A stretch of DNA of 7,223 nt from Patescibacteria group bacterium (lineage in GTDB: Bacteria; Patescibacteriota; Dojkabacteria; SC72). Shown here one piece after another: positions 1-6,757 of the stretch. Each line of letters begins with the position of its first letter. Position 1 is the stretch's first letter. Location: assembly GCA_018818345.1 (NCBI GenBank), contig JAHISI010000081.1, positions 1 through 7,223 of the forward strand. Reading direction: 5' to 3'. The notes beneath the pieces are model-generated. The model did no database searches. It saw nothing but the letters and a program-made list of their open reading frames with translations, and was not told where the DNA came from. The position numbers were made by a program, and so were the translations under genes.

Positions 1-1371
1 AATTTCTTCATTTCTATTCTTGCTAAAGATCAGTAGCTGTAAGTATGTTTTTTCGAGTAAATTACTATTTCCTTTCACGAGAAAGCCTTTAGTGTCGGTG
101 GGAGTGCTTGACTCGAAGCTCGGAAGGTATCCAGAGTCACTTTTCCTATTAATTTTACCCAAGGTTTCTGCCTTAATTCTGTAGGATTTTTGTAGGATTT
201 CACTTGTAACGTGCGAAAGTAACTCCTCCACGAAGTCTTGAATCTTTTTGACGTCTGATGGTTTGTTCAGATCTTTGTCTTCAATGAAATGCTCGAATAT
301 GTACGAGAATGCCTCCTGTTTTTGTTCAACCAATTGCTTCATCTTGTCTGGTTCTTTCTGCAACATTTCATCGATATCTTTGTATGGTGCAGAATTTGCA
401 GCATAGGGATAGAGATTTAGTTCTGAAGCTAGTTTGAAGGCTCTAATTACTGCAGATTGTCCTGCAGTATCGCTATCAAAGAAAAAGAGAACATTCTTAC
501 TTAATCGAGACAGGCTTTCTAGTTGTTCTTTAGTTAGTCCTGTGCCAAGTGGGGCAACAATATTTTTAATACCAAACTGGTGTGCAGAGATTACATCCGT
601 CTGTCCCTCACATAGTATTGCGAGGTCTATCTTGCGAATTTCTTGCCTAGATTCGTATTGCGCAAATAGGTTAAACTTCTTGTGAAAAATAGCGGTTTCT
701 GGAGAGTTCATGTACTTGGGACCGTAGTCATTACCGGGAAGTATTCTTCCTGAGAAGCCGATAACTGAACCTTTTGAGGAACGTATTGGAAACATGATGC
801 GATCGTAGAATTTTTCTTTAACCTTTCCTTCTTTATTAGTAAATAGCCCTGAATCTACAAGTTCTTTATCTGTTAACTTTGGATGGTGTTTATTAACATA
901 TTCTAGAAGTCTAGGGTATTTAGGTGCATAACCAATTCCAAATTGTTTGATTGAGGCTTGATTAAATCCTCTCTCTTTAATGTAATTGCTTGCAGTTACA
1001 CTATTTTTGAGCTCATTGTAATAGTATTTGGTAGCAAGATAGTTGATATCTTCTAACTGTGAATATTTAGGATTCTTCTTAAATTGTTTTAGTTCAACGC
1101 CTGCTTCCTTTGCGAGTTTTTCTAATGCTTCAGGAAAGTCTATGTTCTCAATCTTTTGAACAAAGTTAAAGATATCCCCAGTTTCTCCGCAACCAAAGCA
1201 TTTGTATCGTTGCATATCTGGACTTACAATGAAGGAAGGAGATTTTTCTTGATGAAATGGACATAGGCCAGAGAAATTTTTACCCGCTTGTTTCAGGGGT
1301 ACATATTTTTCGATGACTTGGGCAATGTCGAGCCTATTTTTTATGTCTTCAATTTGATTAGAATCATCCAT
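1..1371 (-). CDS. dnaG: DNA primase DnaG (3' end beyond window)
   Basis: DnaG synthesises the short RNA primers that start leading- and Okazaki-strand synthesis at the replication fork, recruited by the replicative helicase. 457 codons are present; the frame is open at the left edge, so the C-terminal end is missing. Seen in the translation: an N-terminal CHC2 zinc-binding domain with ligands C37, H40, C58 and C61 (CPFH then CFGC); the primase core with DRIMFPI (about 190-196), GFSGRIL and a PKYMNSPET block (about 218-226); and a TOPRIM catalytic domain with EGQTD (E256) and FDSDTAG (D299, D301), the metal-binding acidic residues. From about residue 436 the start of the helicase-binding C-terminal domain appears. 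The usual tyrosine of EGYxD is Q here, and KDPDE reads KDIDE; both are minor. ATG at 1371 is chosen because it gives a typical short lead-in to the zinc finger. The gene follows rodZ by 36 bases on the same strand. Confidence 0.97.
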   Translation of the reverse strand, partial: MDDSNQIEDIKNRLDIAQVIEKYVPLKQAGKNFSGLCPFHQEKSPSFIVSPDMQRYKCFGCGETGDIFNFVQKIENIDFPEALEKLAKEAGVELKQFKKNPKYSQLEDINYLATKYYYNELKNSVTASNYIKERGFNQASIKQFGIGYAPKYPRLLEYVNKHHPKLTDKELVDSGLFTNKEGKVKEKFYDRIMFPIRSSKGSVIGFSGRILPGNDYGPKYMNSPETAIFHKKFNLFAQYESRQEIRKIDLAILCEGQTDVISAHQFGIKNIVAPLGTGLTKEQLESLSRLSKNVLFFFDSDTAGQSAVIRAFKLASELNLYPYAANSAPYKDIDEMLQKEPDKMKQLVEQKQEAFSYIFEHFIEDKDLNKPSDVKKIQDFVEELLSHVTSEILQKSYRIKAETLGKINRKSDSGYLPSFESSTPTDTKGFLVKGNSNLLEKTYLQLLIFSKNRNEEI

Positions 1372-1381
1372 ATACTAATTG

Positions 1382-1387
1382 ATTATA
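1382..1387 (-). promoter_or_regulatory. -10 hexamer of dnaG, possible leaderless start
   Basis: A perfect TATAAT reads on the minus strand in the 36-base gap between rodZ and dnaG. Exactly 10 bases separate it from the dnaG ATG, and no Shine-Dalgarno sequence lies between them. No convincing -35 is seen at 16-18 base spacing. The position suggests transcription starting at or very near the AUG. In AT-rich DNA a chance match is possible. Confidence 0.45.
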
Positions 1388-1407
1388 GCATCTTACTAGG
1401 GGAAGTT

Positions 1408-2343
1408 TTACTCGCAACTCAAAGCATCATTAAGTATTGTACATGTTATCTCTGCTACACCAGTTGTACTATTTGTTTTCCAAGCTAATGGCTCATCATT
1501 CATGGATATTGTAGTGTTATTTGCTCTGCCTGTAATGATGTAGAATCTGTCCTTTACTTCAAACTGTTGTTTAGATGGTTCTACTACTTTTGATATTTTG
1601 TTTTGTCCATCGATATCTAATTTAATCCACGAAGCGGAGTCTGTAACCTGAACGGTGAGATTGAAAGTTTTAACTTCTTCAACGGGAGTTTCTACTTCTG
1701 TGGGTTTGTTGTAGGTTACTTTTCGCGTTTCTACTGTTTCAAGGATATTGTTACTGTTCTTTCTTGCTTTGATTGTAATAATGTTTATTCCTTCTTTAAG
1801 GGTAATATCTTGTTTAAAATTTCCTTGTGCGTCTAAATCAACTAGCGTAGTGTTAATTTCTAGTATCGCTGAGGGCTGTGTGGTGCCTTCTACGGAAAGA
1901 ATTGCCTCTGAAACGGTACTTCCATCGGTTGGAGTAGTTATTGCTAATTGAGGAGGGCTCTGGAATCTATATATCTGTAATCCAATATATCCCAAAATCA
2001 AGAGGAAGAATGTTACTGAAAGAATAGTAATGATGCTCTTTGGAGTTAATATGAGATGTTTGTATCTATTTAATAGTGGTTCAATCGCTTTAATTTTAGA
2101 AACTTTCTTTTGTGGTTTACCTCTTCTGTAAAGTGCTAGGACTTTCTCGGTATCAAGACCAAGGTATTGGGAATATATCTTTATGAAGCCAGTAAGGAAT
2201 ATTTCTGAATCAAACTGTGCGAAATCATTGTTCTCAATGTAAGTGATGAATCTTTTCTGCATTTTTGTCTCTTGTGAGACAAGCTCAATTGAGCGCCCAA
2301 GGGTTTCTCTTTTCTTTTTTAAAACTTCTCCTGCTGTTATCAT
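1408..2343 (-). CDS. rodZ: RodZ-like membrane protein: HTH, one TM segment, Ig-like domain, DUF4115-like C-terminus
   Basis: RodZ family proteins link the MreB/FtsZ-type cytoskeleton inside the cell to the peptidoglycan machinery outside. This 311-residue protein has the family order. Residues about 2-72 form the N-terminal helix-turn-helix fold (GEVLKKKRETLG start, then the family-typical FLTGFIKIYSQYLGLD at 49-64). Residues 77-102 are a basic linker, and about 103-125 are a single membrane span. About 131-211 form an extracytoplasmic Ig-like (glucodextranase-B or Big-type) domain starting PPQLAITTPTDGS. About 226-299 resemble the DUF4115 RodZ tail, with the SASWIKLDIDG motif. The only two cysteines, C301 and C310, sit at the extreme C-terminus. 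Inferred topology is cytoplasmic N-terminus, outside C-terminus. The ATG at 2343 lies 17 bases after the ftsK stop, and the gene ends with TAA 36 bases before dnaG. RodZ next to ftsK/spoIIIE is a recurring bacterial arrangement. The family call is firm; the exact role in this organism is inferred, and it could instead act as a septum-associated regulator. Confidence 0.85.
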   Translation of the reverse strand: MITAGEVLKKKRETLGRSIELVSQETKMQKRFITYIENNDFAQFDSEIFLTGFIKIYSQYLGLDTEKVLALYRRGKPQKKVSKIKAIEPLLNRYKHLILTPKSIITILSVTFFLLILGYIGLQIYRFQSPPQLAITTPTDGSTVSEAILSVEGTTQPSAILEINTTLVDLDAQGNFKQDITLKEGINIITIKARKNSNNILETVETRKVTYNKPTEVETPVEEVKTFNLTVQVTDSASWIKLDIDGQNKISKVVEPSKQQFEVKDRFYIITGRANNTTISMNDEPLAWKTNSTTGVAEITCTILNDALSCE

Positions 2344-2350
2344 ACTGGCA

Positions 2351-2356
2351 ATTGTA
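2351..2356 (-). promoter_or_regulatory. -10-like hexamer before rodZ, possible leaderless start
   Basis: TACAAT (5 of 6 matches to TATAAT) lies in the 17-base gap between ftsK and rodZ, with 7 bases between it and the rodZ ATG. There is no Shine-Dalgarno sequence. A transcript from it would start at or about the AUG. The best -35 (GTGACG, 18-base spacing, inside the ftsK end) is weak, so the site is tentative; rodZ may simply be cotranscribed with ftsK. Confidence 0.35.
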
Positions 2357-2360
2357 CTAC

Positions 2361-4607
2361 TTATTCATCAAAACCGTCACTATTGTCATCGGTTTTTAGA
2401 ATTTGGCTAGCGGATGAAACTAGTACTTGTCTTGGTTTGCTGCCGTCTTGGGGGCCAATAGCTCCAGCATCATAGAGTTCATCAATGATTCTTGCAGCTT
2501 TGTTATATCCAATTTTCATCTTTCTTTGTAGGAATGAGGAAGAGGCTTTCTGATTGTTTATGACGATTTCTAGAGCTACAGGGAAATCAGGATCTCTTTC
2601 AGAAGTTCCTTTGCCGGTACCTGTTGCGGAGCTTCCTTTCTCAATGGCCTGTGCCAGATCTTCAGAATATTCAATATCTTCTTCGGTAACTTGATCTTTA
2701 ACAGCGTTTATTACATTCTCACTATCTTCTGTAGAAGTATATGTACCTTGGATTCTGATGGATTTTGGTGTGCTTTGATCCTTGAACAACATATCACCAT
2801 TTCCAAGTAATGTTTCTGCACCTGTGTCATCAAGGATGACTCTAGAATCCATAGCTGTTGCTACTGCAAATGCCATTCTTCCAGGAACATTAGCCTTAAT
2901 CAAACCAGTGATTACATTTACGGTAGGTCTTTGAGTTGCAAGGATTAAGTGAACACCAACAGCTCTTCCCATCTGTGCAAGTCTCTGAATCTTAGCTTCA
3001 ACATCTACGCCTGAGGTGAGCATAAGGTCGGCCATTTCGTCTATTACTACAACGATATATGGCATTGCTGTATATCCTAATGCCTTGTTGTATTCAGTTA
3101 ATTTCTTAACATGCATCTGTTTGAGTTGTCTGTACCTTCGCATCATTTCATCAATAGTCCACTGAAGTGCATTAACAACGAGTTCCATATCAGTAATCAC
3201 AGGATTTAGTAAGTGAGGAATACCATTGTATGCTGCCATTTCTACACCCATCTTAGGGTCAATCATTATGAATTTAACTTCATCAGGAGTTTTCGTCATC
3301 AAAAGTCCAGTTATTAATGAGTTGATAGCTACGGATTTACCTGTACCGGTAGCACCTGCAACTAAGAGATGTGGGATTTTGTTTAAATCTCGAATAGTGG
3401 TCTTTCCAGTAATATCTTTTCCTAGTATTAATGGTAATTCATATTTCTCAGCTTCTTGTCTTAGCTTCTTAATCATATCTCGTGTGTACACATAGTTTGG
3501 TGTTGGATTTGGAATTTCTACACCAACAAAGGATGTTCCAGGAATTGGAGCCTCGACTCTTACGCATGAGGATTGAGATGCTAATGCGAGAGCCAAATCA
3601 TTACTAAGGTTTTTAATCCTAGATACTTTAATACCTACAGTTATTGCTAGAGAGAATCTTAAAACAGTTGGGCCAACAGCAATTTCTACAACCTTTGCAG
3701 GGATACCAAAGTTTTTAAGAGTAGTCTCAATGACTGTTGCCTTAGCTCTGTAGAGCTTTTCATCTTGTTTTTGTACTTCTCCCTCTTGTAATACATCAAT
3801 ATTTGGGAATATCCAGTTGGTAAATCGAGGTTTTTGTGGTTCAGCTAAGTCGTCAGTTTTAGCCTGCGAGGTTGGAATGTCATCTGGGAAGTTATCATCT
3901 TGTTGTTGGATATTTACTTGTGGCTCGACATATACCTCGTCATCTTTTTTACTGTCTTCCCCATACATTCTAATTTCGGGTTCTTTATCTAGATCAGAAT
4001 TAGGAATGTTCATCTGTGTTCCATCAATGTTCTTTTCGCCATCACTATCTATTTTGAATCCACCAAAGAGATTGCTGAAACTAAATTTCTTCTTTTCGCC
4101 ATCTTTTATTGGAGTCTCTACAAATTCAAGTATCTGTTCTAATGTAGTACCAGTTATTAAAGAGAAGGCGATTACTAGGAACACTAGGACTATGATTATT
4201 TCCAGAAGGTTTCCAAAAGTACTATTCAATGCCAAATGGAACATTTTGCCTAATTCTCCTCCTGCACCTCTTAGTGCATCTGAGTTATTAAGCTGATCTG
4301 CGGTTTGCCAGAAGGAAAGTAATGTACTTAAACAAGCCGAGAAAAGGAGTAAACCACCAACCTGTCTTACTGATTTGAATCGCTTGCTTTTGGTTAGCAA
4401 GAAGAAGGATATATATATGAGTAAAATACCCCATGAGATTGCGGAGTATCCTAACTGCAGGGTTATGGTATCAAAAAGGGTTGATTGTTGTGGTATGAAT
4501 GGTGAGAGGCCAATGGTAAGTCCAAGCAAAAAAAGCGCTATTCCAACAAGAATTTTTATCTCGCTGCTCTTAATTGTGATTGGTTCTTTTTTCTTTCTTC
4601 TGGGCAT
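2361..4607 (-). CDS. ftsK: DNA translocase FtsK/SpoIIIE
   Basis: FtsK is a septum-located, ATP-driven DNA pump that clears and aligns chromosome termini during division. With the ATG at 4607 it is 748 residues. Membrane segments fall at about 18-38, 53-72, 83-101 and 129-152. A variable acidic linker follows (about 165-275), then the alpha/beta translocase region. The RecA-like motor has Walker A GATGTGKS at 418-425, Walker B VVVIDEMADL at 519-528 and the family block ATQRPTVNVITGLIKAN at about 557-573. A winged-helix gamma domain at about 673-729 (QRKMKIGYNKAARIIDELYD) reads DNA polarity signals in known homologues. The frame extends upstream to ATG 4661, adding 18 hydrophobic residues. I prefer 4607 because MPRRKKK is a typical family N-terminus and a promoter ends just before it, inside the extension. 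One extra residue (G) appears in the DPKM-VE motif after Walker A. The gene ends in TAA, 17 bases before rodZ, and is probably first in a ftsK-rodZ-dnaG run. Confidence 0.96.
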   Translation of the reverse strand: MPRRKKKEPITIKSSEIKILVGIALFLLGLTIGLSPFIPQQSTLFDTITLQLGYSAISWGILLIYISFFLLTKSKRFKSVRQVGGLLLFSACLSTLLSFWQTADQLNNSDALRGAGGELGKMFHLALNSTFGNLLEIIIVLVFLVIAFSLITGTTLEQILEFVETPIKDGEKKKFSFSNLFGGFKIDSDGEKNIDGTQMNIPNSDLDKEPEIRMYGEDSKKDDEVYVEPQVNIQQQDDNFPDDIPTSQAKTDDLAEPQKPRFTNWIFPNIDVLQEGEVQKQDEKLYRAKATVIETTLKNFGIPAKVVEIAVGPTVLRFSLAITVGIKVSRIKNLSNDLALALASQSSCVRVEAPIPGTSFVGVEIPNPTPNYVYTRDMIKKLRQEAEKYELPLILGKDITGKTTIRDLNKIPHLLVAGATGTGKSVAINSLITGLLMTKTPDEVKFIMIDPKMGVEMAAYNGIPHLLNPVITDMELVVNALQWTIDEMMRRYRQLKQMHVKKLTEYNKALGYTAMPYIVVVIDEMADLMLTSGVDVEAKIQRLAQMGRAVGVHLILATQRPTVNVITGLIKANVPGRMAFAVATAMDSRVILDDTGAETLLGNGDMLFKDQSTPKSIRIQGTYTSTEDSENVINAVKDQVTEEDIEYSEDLAQAIEKGSSATGTGKGTSERDPDFPVALEIVINNQKASSSFLQRKMKIGYNKAARIIDELYDAGAIGPQDGSKPRQVLVSSASQILKTDDNSDGFDE

Positions 4608-4616
4608 TTGTAGTAT

Positions 4617-4645
4617 ATAATAAAGTAAATTTGAGATTATTACAA
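4617..4645 (-). promoter_or_regulatory. Sigma-70-type promoter for ftsK (leaderless geometry)
   Basis: On the minus strand TTGTAA (4640-4645, 4 of 6 matches to TTGACA) is followed after exactly 17 bases by TATTAT (4617-4622, 5 of 6). The ATG at 4607 begins 9 bases later. Transcription should therefore start at or within a few bases of that AUG, and no ribosome binding site is present. The -35 lies inside the longer possible reading frame that starts at 4661, which argues for 4607 as the real start. A nearer alternative -10 (TATACT) lies only 4 bases from the ATG. Confidence 0.55.
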
Positions 4646-4692
4646 AGTACATATATACCATACTATACTCAGGATTTTAAGTGAATAGCACA

Positions 4693-4711
4693 AAAGGTGC
4701 TAAAAACCTTT
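4693..4711. repeat. Short inverted repeat overlapping the rpoB promoter -35
   Basis: AAAGGT (4693-4698) and ACCTTT (4706-4711) are perfect inverted repeats separated by 7 bases. The right arm overlaps the first two bases of the TTGACT -35 element. It could be an operator for a dimeric repressor or a small hairpin in antisense RNA. At 6 bp per arm in AT-rich DNA, chance is a real alternative. Confidence 0.25.
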
Positions 4712-4738
4712 GACTAATGCCATTAAATATGATAATAT
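4710..4738 (+). promoter_or_regulatory. Strong sigma-70-type promoter for rpoB (P1)
   Basis: TTGACT (4710-4715, 5 of 6 matches to TTGACA) and TAATAT (4733-4738) are separated by the optimal 17 bases. An extended -10 TG lies at 4730-4731, one base upstream of the hexamer. This is the best promoter in the window and points towards rpoB. Transcription should start near 4745, giving a leader of about 108 bases. The leader contains GGAAT/ATTCC (4791-4801) and a competing GCGG/CCGC pair (4770-4773 with 4800-4803), but no convincing terminator or known riboswitch. The promoter implies that rpoB heads its own transcription unit here. Confidence 0.65.
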
Positions 4739-4763
4739 CCTTCGAGTTCCTAAGTTTTTGCTT

Positions 4764-4769
4764 TATAAT
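4764..4769 (+). promoter_or_regulatory. Isolated consensus -10 hexamer (possible rpoB P2)
   Basis: A perfect TATAAT lies in the rpoB leader. The hexamer 17 bases upstream (TTCGAG) is a poor -35, so this is only a candidate secondary promoter. A transcript from it would have a leader of about 77 bases. Confidence 0.25.
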
Positions 4770-4823
4770 GCGGTTTATTATTGGTTCGCAGGAATCATTC
4801 CGCCACTTGAGAGCAAGAGTAAT

Positions 4824-4835
4824 ATGTTATAACAT
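4824..4835. repeat. 12-base perfect palindrome before rpoB
   Basis: ATGTTATAACAT is its own reverse complement and sits 17 bases before the rpoB ATG. It includes TATAAC, which could also be read as a weak -10. It may be a dimeric regulator site close to the start of the message. The AT-rich composition limits confidence. Confidence 0.25.
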
Positions 4836-4838
4836 TAC

Positions 4839-4844
4839 TAAAAT
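4839..4844 (+). promoter_or_regulatory. -10-like hexamer next to the rpoB start
   Basis: TAAAAT (5 of 6 matches to TATAAT) lies 8 bases before the rpoB ATG, and the intervening bases contain no Shine-Dalgarno sequence. No good -35 is visible at 17 bases. It is listed because it matches the spacing seen before the other three genes, and because it decides whether rpoB could be leaderless in addition to P1 transcripts. Confidence 0.3.
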
Positions 4845-4852
4845 ATCGTCTT

Positions 4853-6733
4853 ATGATCAAACCTCAAAGCAATAGGTCCGGGAGAATAGATTTGGGACTA
4901 GGGTATTCCTCTGGTACAGATTTCCCAAGTCTAATTGAAGCTCAAAATGCTTCGTTTAATGATTTTTATGCTAGTGGGTTCCAAAGACTTTTCACCAAGA
5001 TCAATCCTGTTAAGGATACTATGGAGAAAATGTGGACTTTGGAATTCAAAGATTTTAGATTTGGAAAGTCATACAGAACTGTAGAAGAGGCAATAGCAAA
5101 GGGCCTTTCCTACGAAGTCCCTGTATATGCAAAGGTTCAACTTTTAAACAACAAGACAGGAGAGATTAAAGAGCAAGAAATTTTCATTGCTGATCTCCCA
5201 ATCATGACTGAAGATGGTGTGTTTGTATTTAATGGTGTTAGAAGAGTTGTAACTCACCAGATCGTTAGAGCTGAGGGTGTGTTGTACGAAGTAGATGAAA
5301 AATTACCATACAGAACATTGCATAAAGTTAGATTAATGCCTGGAATGGGTCCATGGTATGAAATCGATACTAACAGACACAATGTAATTTCAATGAGAGT
5401 TTTACCTAAGAGACCTAAGGTTTTGATTACAGAACTTCTAAGAGTCTTCGGATGGGAAACAGATGATGAGATTAGAAAATTGTTTGCAGATGTAGATACA
5501 GATGAAGAGAATAAATATATTGAAGCAACATTGGCTAGAGATTTCACAAAGAGTAAGGAAGAAGCAGTAATAAGTATTTACAATAAATTAAGACCAGATG
5601 AATCAGTCACTATTGATAGTGCTGAGAAATATATCAAGAGCAACTTCTTTAATGTAAGAAAGTTTAACCTTGGTAAGATTGGTAGATATCAATTAAACAG
5701 AAAATTAGGTACATCATATGACATCAACAATCCTGATGAAGTTATGCTTTACCCTAAAGATATCATTTTGATTGTTAAGAGATTAATCCAGACAAATAAT
5801 GGAGTAATTCCTGCTGACGATATTGATCACCTATGTAACAGAAGAATCAGAAGTGTTGGAGAAATTCTAGAAAGACAGTTAATTGCAGGTATTGGAAGAT
5901 TAGAGAAGAATATTAAAGACAAGATGAGTTTGTATGGTCAAGATGCTAAGGTTACCCCTTCTATGTTAGTTGGAACCAAACCAATTGCAGCATCTATTCA
6001 ATCATTCTTCGGAGCAAATGCACTATCAAGCTTCATGGATCAGACCAATATCCTTTCTGAATTAGAAAATAAGAGAAAAGTAACTGCAGGTGGACCTGGT
6101 GGTATCACAAAAGAGAGAGCAACTTTCTCAATTCGTGAAGTCCATAACTCACATTACTCAAAGTTCGACCCTGTAACCAGTCCTGAGAGTGCAAACATTG
6201 GTGTTGTTACACAGCTCGCAATGTTAGCTAGAATCAATGAATTTGGATTCTTGGAAGCACCATACAGAAGAGTATTGAAGGTTGTTAAAAATAACAAAGC
6301 AGTATTGGAAGGAAGAATTCTTTCTGAAGACCTTATGTCTGGAAAGAAAACAATTGCAAAAGCCGATACAACAATAGATAAAGCATTAGCTGAGAAGATT
6401 GCTGCAGTAAAAGAAATAAAAGAAGTTAAAGTAAAATCCTTCATCTCTGATGAGGTTGTTTACTTTGATGCTATGGATGAAGAAGGCTTCTATATCTCTT
6501 CTGCAACTGTTGGTACAGATGAACAAGGTAATATTACAGACAAATTGGTTCCAGTAAGACACAAAGGAGATTTCGTATTAGAAGATGTCTCCGCAGTTGA
6601 TTTTGTAGATGTACTCGCAGGTCAGCAAGCAGGTCTAGGTATGGCATTGGTTCCATTTGTATCACACAATGATGCAATGAGAGCGCTAACAGGTGCTAAC
6701 CAGCAAAGACAGGCTGTCCCTTTGATTAAATAA
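4853..6733 (+). CDS. rpoB: RNA polymerase beta subunit, N-terminal 626 residues, ending at an in-frame TAA
   Basis: RpoB forms half of the RNA polymerase active-site cleft. This frame covers the protrusion and lobe (about 20-380), the rifampicin/fork region (FFGANALSSFMDQ at 385-397, KRKVTAGGPGG at 407-417, SPESANIG at 443-450), the external region (about 470-575) and the block RALTGANQQRQAVP at 610-623. The large lineage insertions of enterobacterial RpoB are absent; the equivalent point lies about 65 residues later in E. coli. The ATG at 4853 starts a normal-looking N-terminus with no Shine-Dalgarno sequence. The frame stops at TAA (6731-6733), where homologues have a non-stop residue, and RpoB sequence resumes immediately after. 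E. coli-equivalent positions 513, 526, 531 and 533 are S, N, T and G instead of Q, H, S and L. Arginine is coded almost only by AGA, unlike the mixed use in dnaG, which fits high expression. rplL, the common upstream neighbour, is absent. Confidence 0.95.
   Translation: MIKPQSNRSGRIDLGLGYSSGTDFPSLIEAQNASFNDFYASGFQRLFTKINPVKDTMEKMWTLEFKDFRFGKSYRTVEEAIAKGLSYEVPVYAKVQLLNNKTGEIKEQEIFIADLPIMTEDGVFVFNGVRRVVTHQIVRAEGVLYEVDEKLPYRTLHKVRLMPGMGPWYEIDTNRHNVISMRVLPKRPKVLITELLRVFGWETDDEIRKLFADVDTDEENKYIEATLARDFTKSKEEAVISIYNKLRPDESVTIDSAEKYIKSNFFNVRKFNLGKIGRYQLNRKLGTSYDINNPDEVMLYPKDIILIVKRLIQTNNGVIPADDIDHLCNRRIRSVGEILERQLIAGIGRLEKNIKDKMSLYGQDAKVTPSMLVGTKPIAASIQSFFGANALSSFMDQTNILSELENKRKVTAGGPGGITKERATFSIREVHNSHYSKFDPVTSPESANIGVVTQLAMLARINEFGFLEAPYRRVLKVVKNNKAVLEGRILSEDLMSGKKTIAKADTTIDKALAEKIAAVKEIKEVKVKSFISDEVVYFDAMDEEGFYISSATVGTDEQGNITDKLVPVRHKGDFVLEDVSAVDFVDVLAGQQAGLGMALVPFVSHNDAMRALTGANQQRQAVPLIK
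6731..6733 (+). other. In-frame TAA interrupting rpoB
   Basis: The sequence reads AVPLIK, then TAA, then ESPLIGTGMEE in one unbroken frame. Known RpoB proteins have P, A or S at this point (Bacillus-type LMNPEAP, E. coli TLRADKP, Mycobacterium LVRSEAP). A serine codon TCA would become TAA by one base change. TAA also ends ftsK and rodZ, so it is a working stop codon in this genome and not a reassigned one. The base after it is G, and no known readthrough-stimulating motif follows. Confidence 0.9.
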
Positions 6734-6757
6734 GAGAGCCCACTAATTGGTACTGGA

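Noticed and set aside
434..685. 83-codon plus-strand reading frame opposite dnaG
   Set aside because: It is antisense to the conserved TOPRIM coding region and has no promoter or family resemblance.
1372..1407. Terminator between rodZ and dnaG
   Set aside because: The 36-base gap has no GC-rich stem followed by T residues on the minus strand.
3817..4296. 159-codon plus-strand reading frame opposite ftsK
   Set aside because: It lies wholly antisense to the ftsK linker and transmembrane coding region, has no recognisable protein features, and is a shadow frame.
4770..4803. Attenuator or riboswitch in the rpoB leader
   Set aside because: Only short stems (GCGG/CCGC and GGAAT/ATTCC) that exclude each other, with no U-tract and no recognised riboswitch core.
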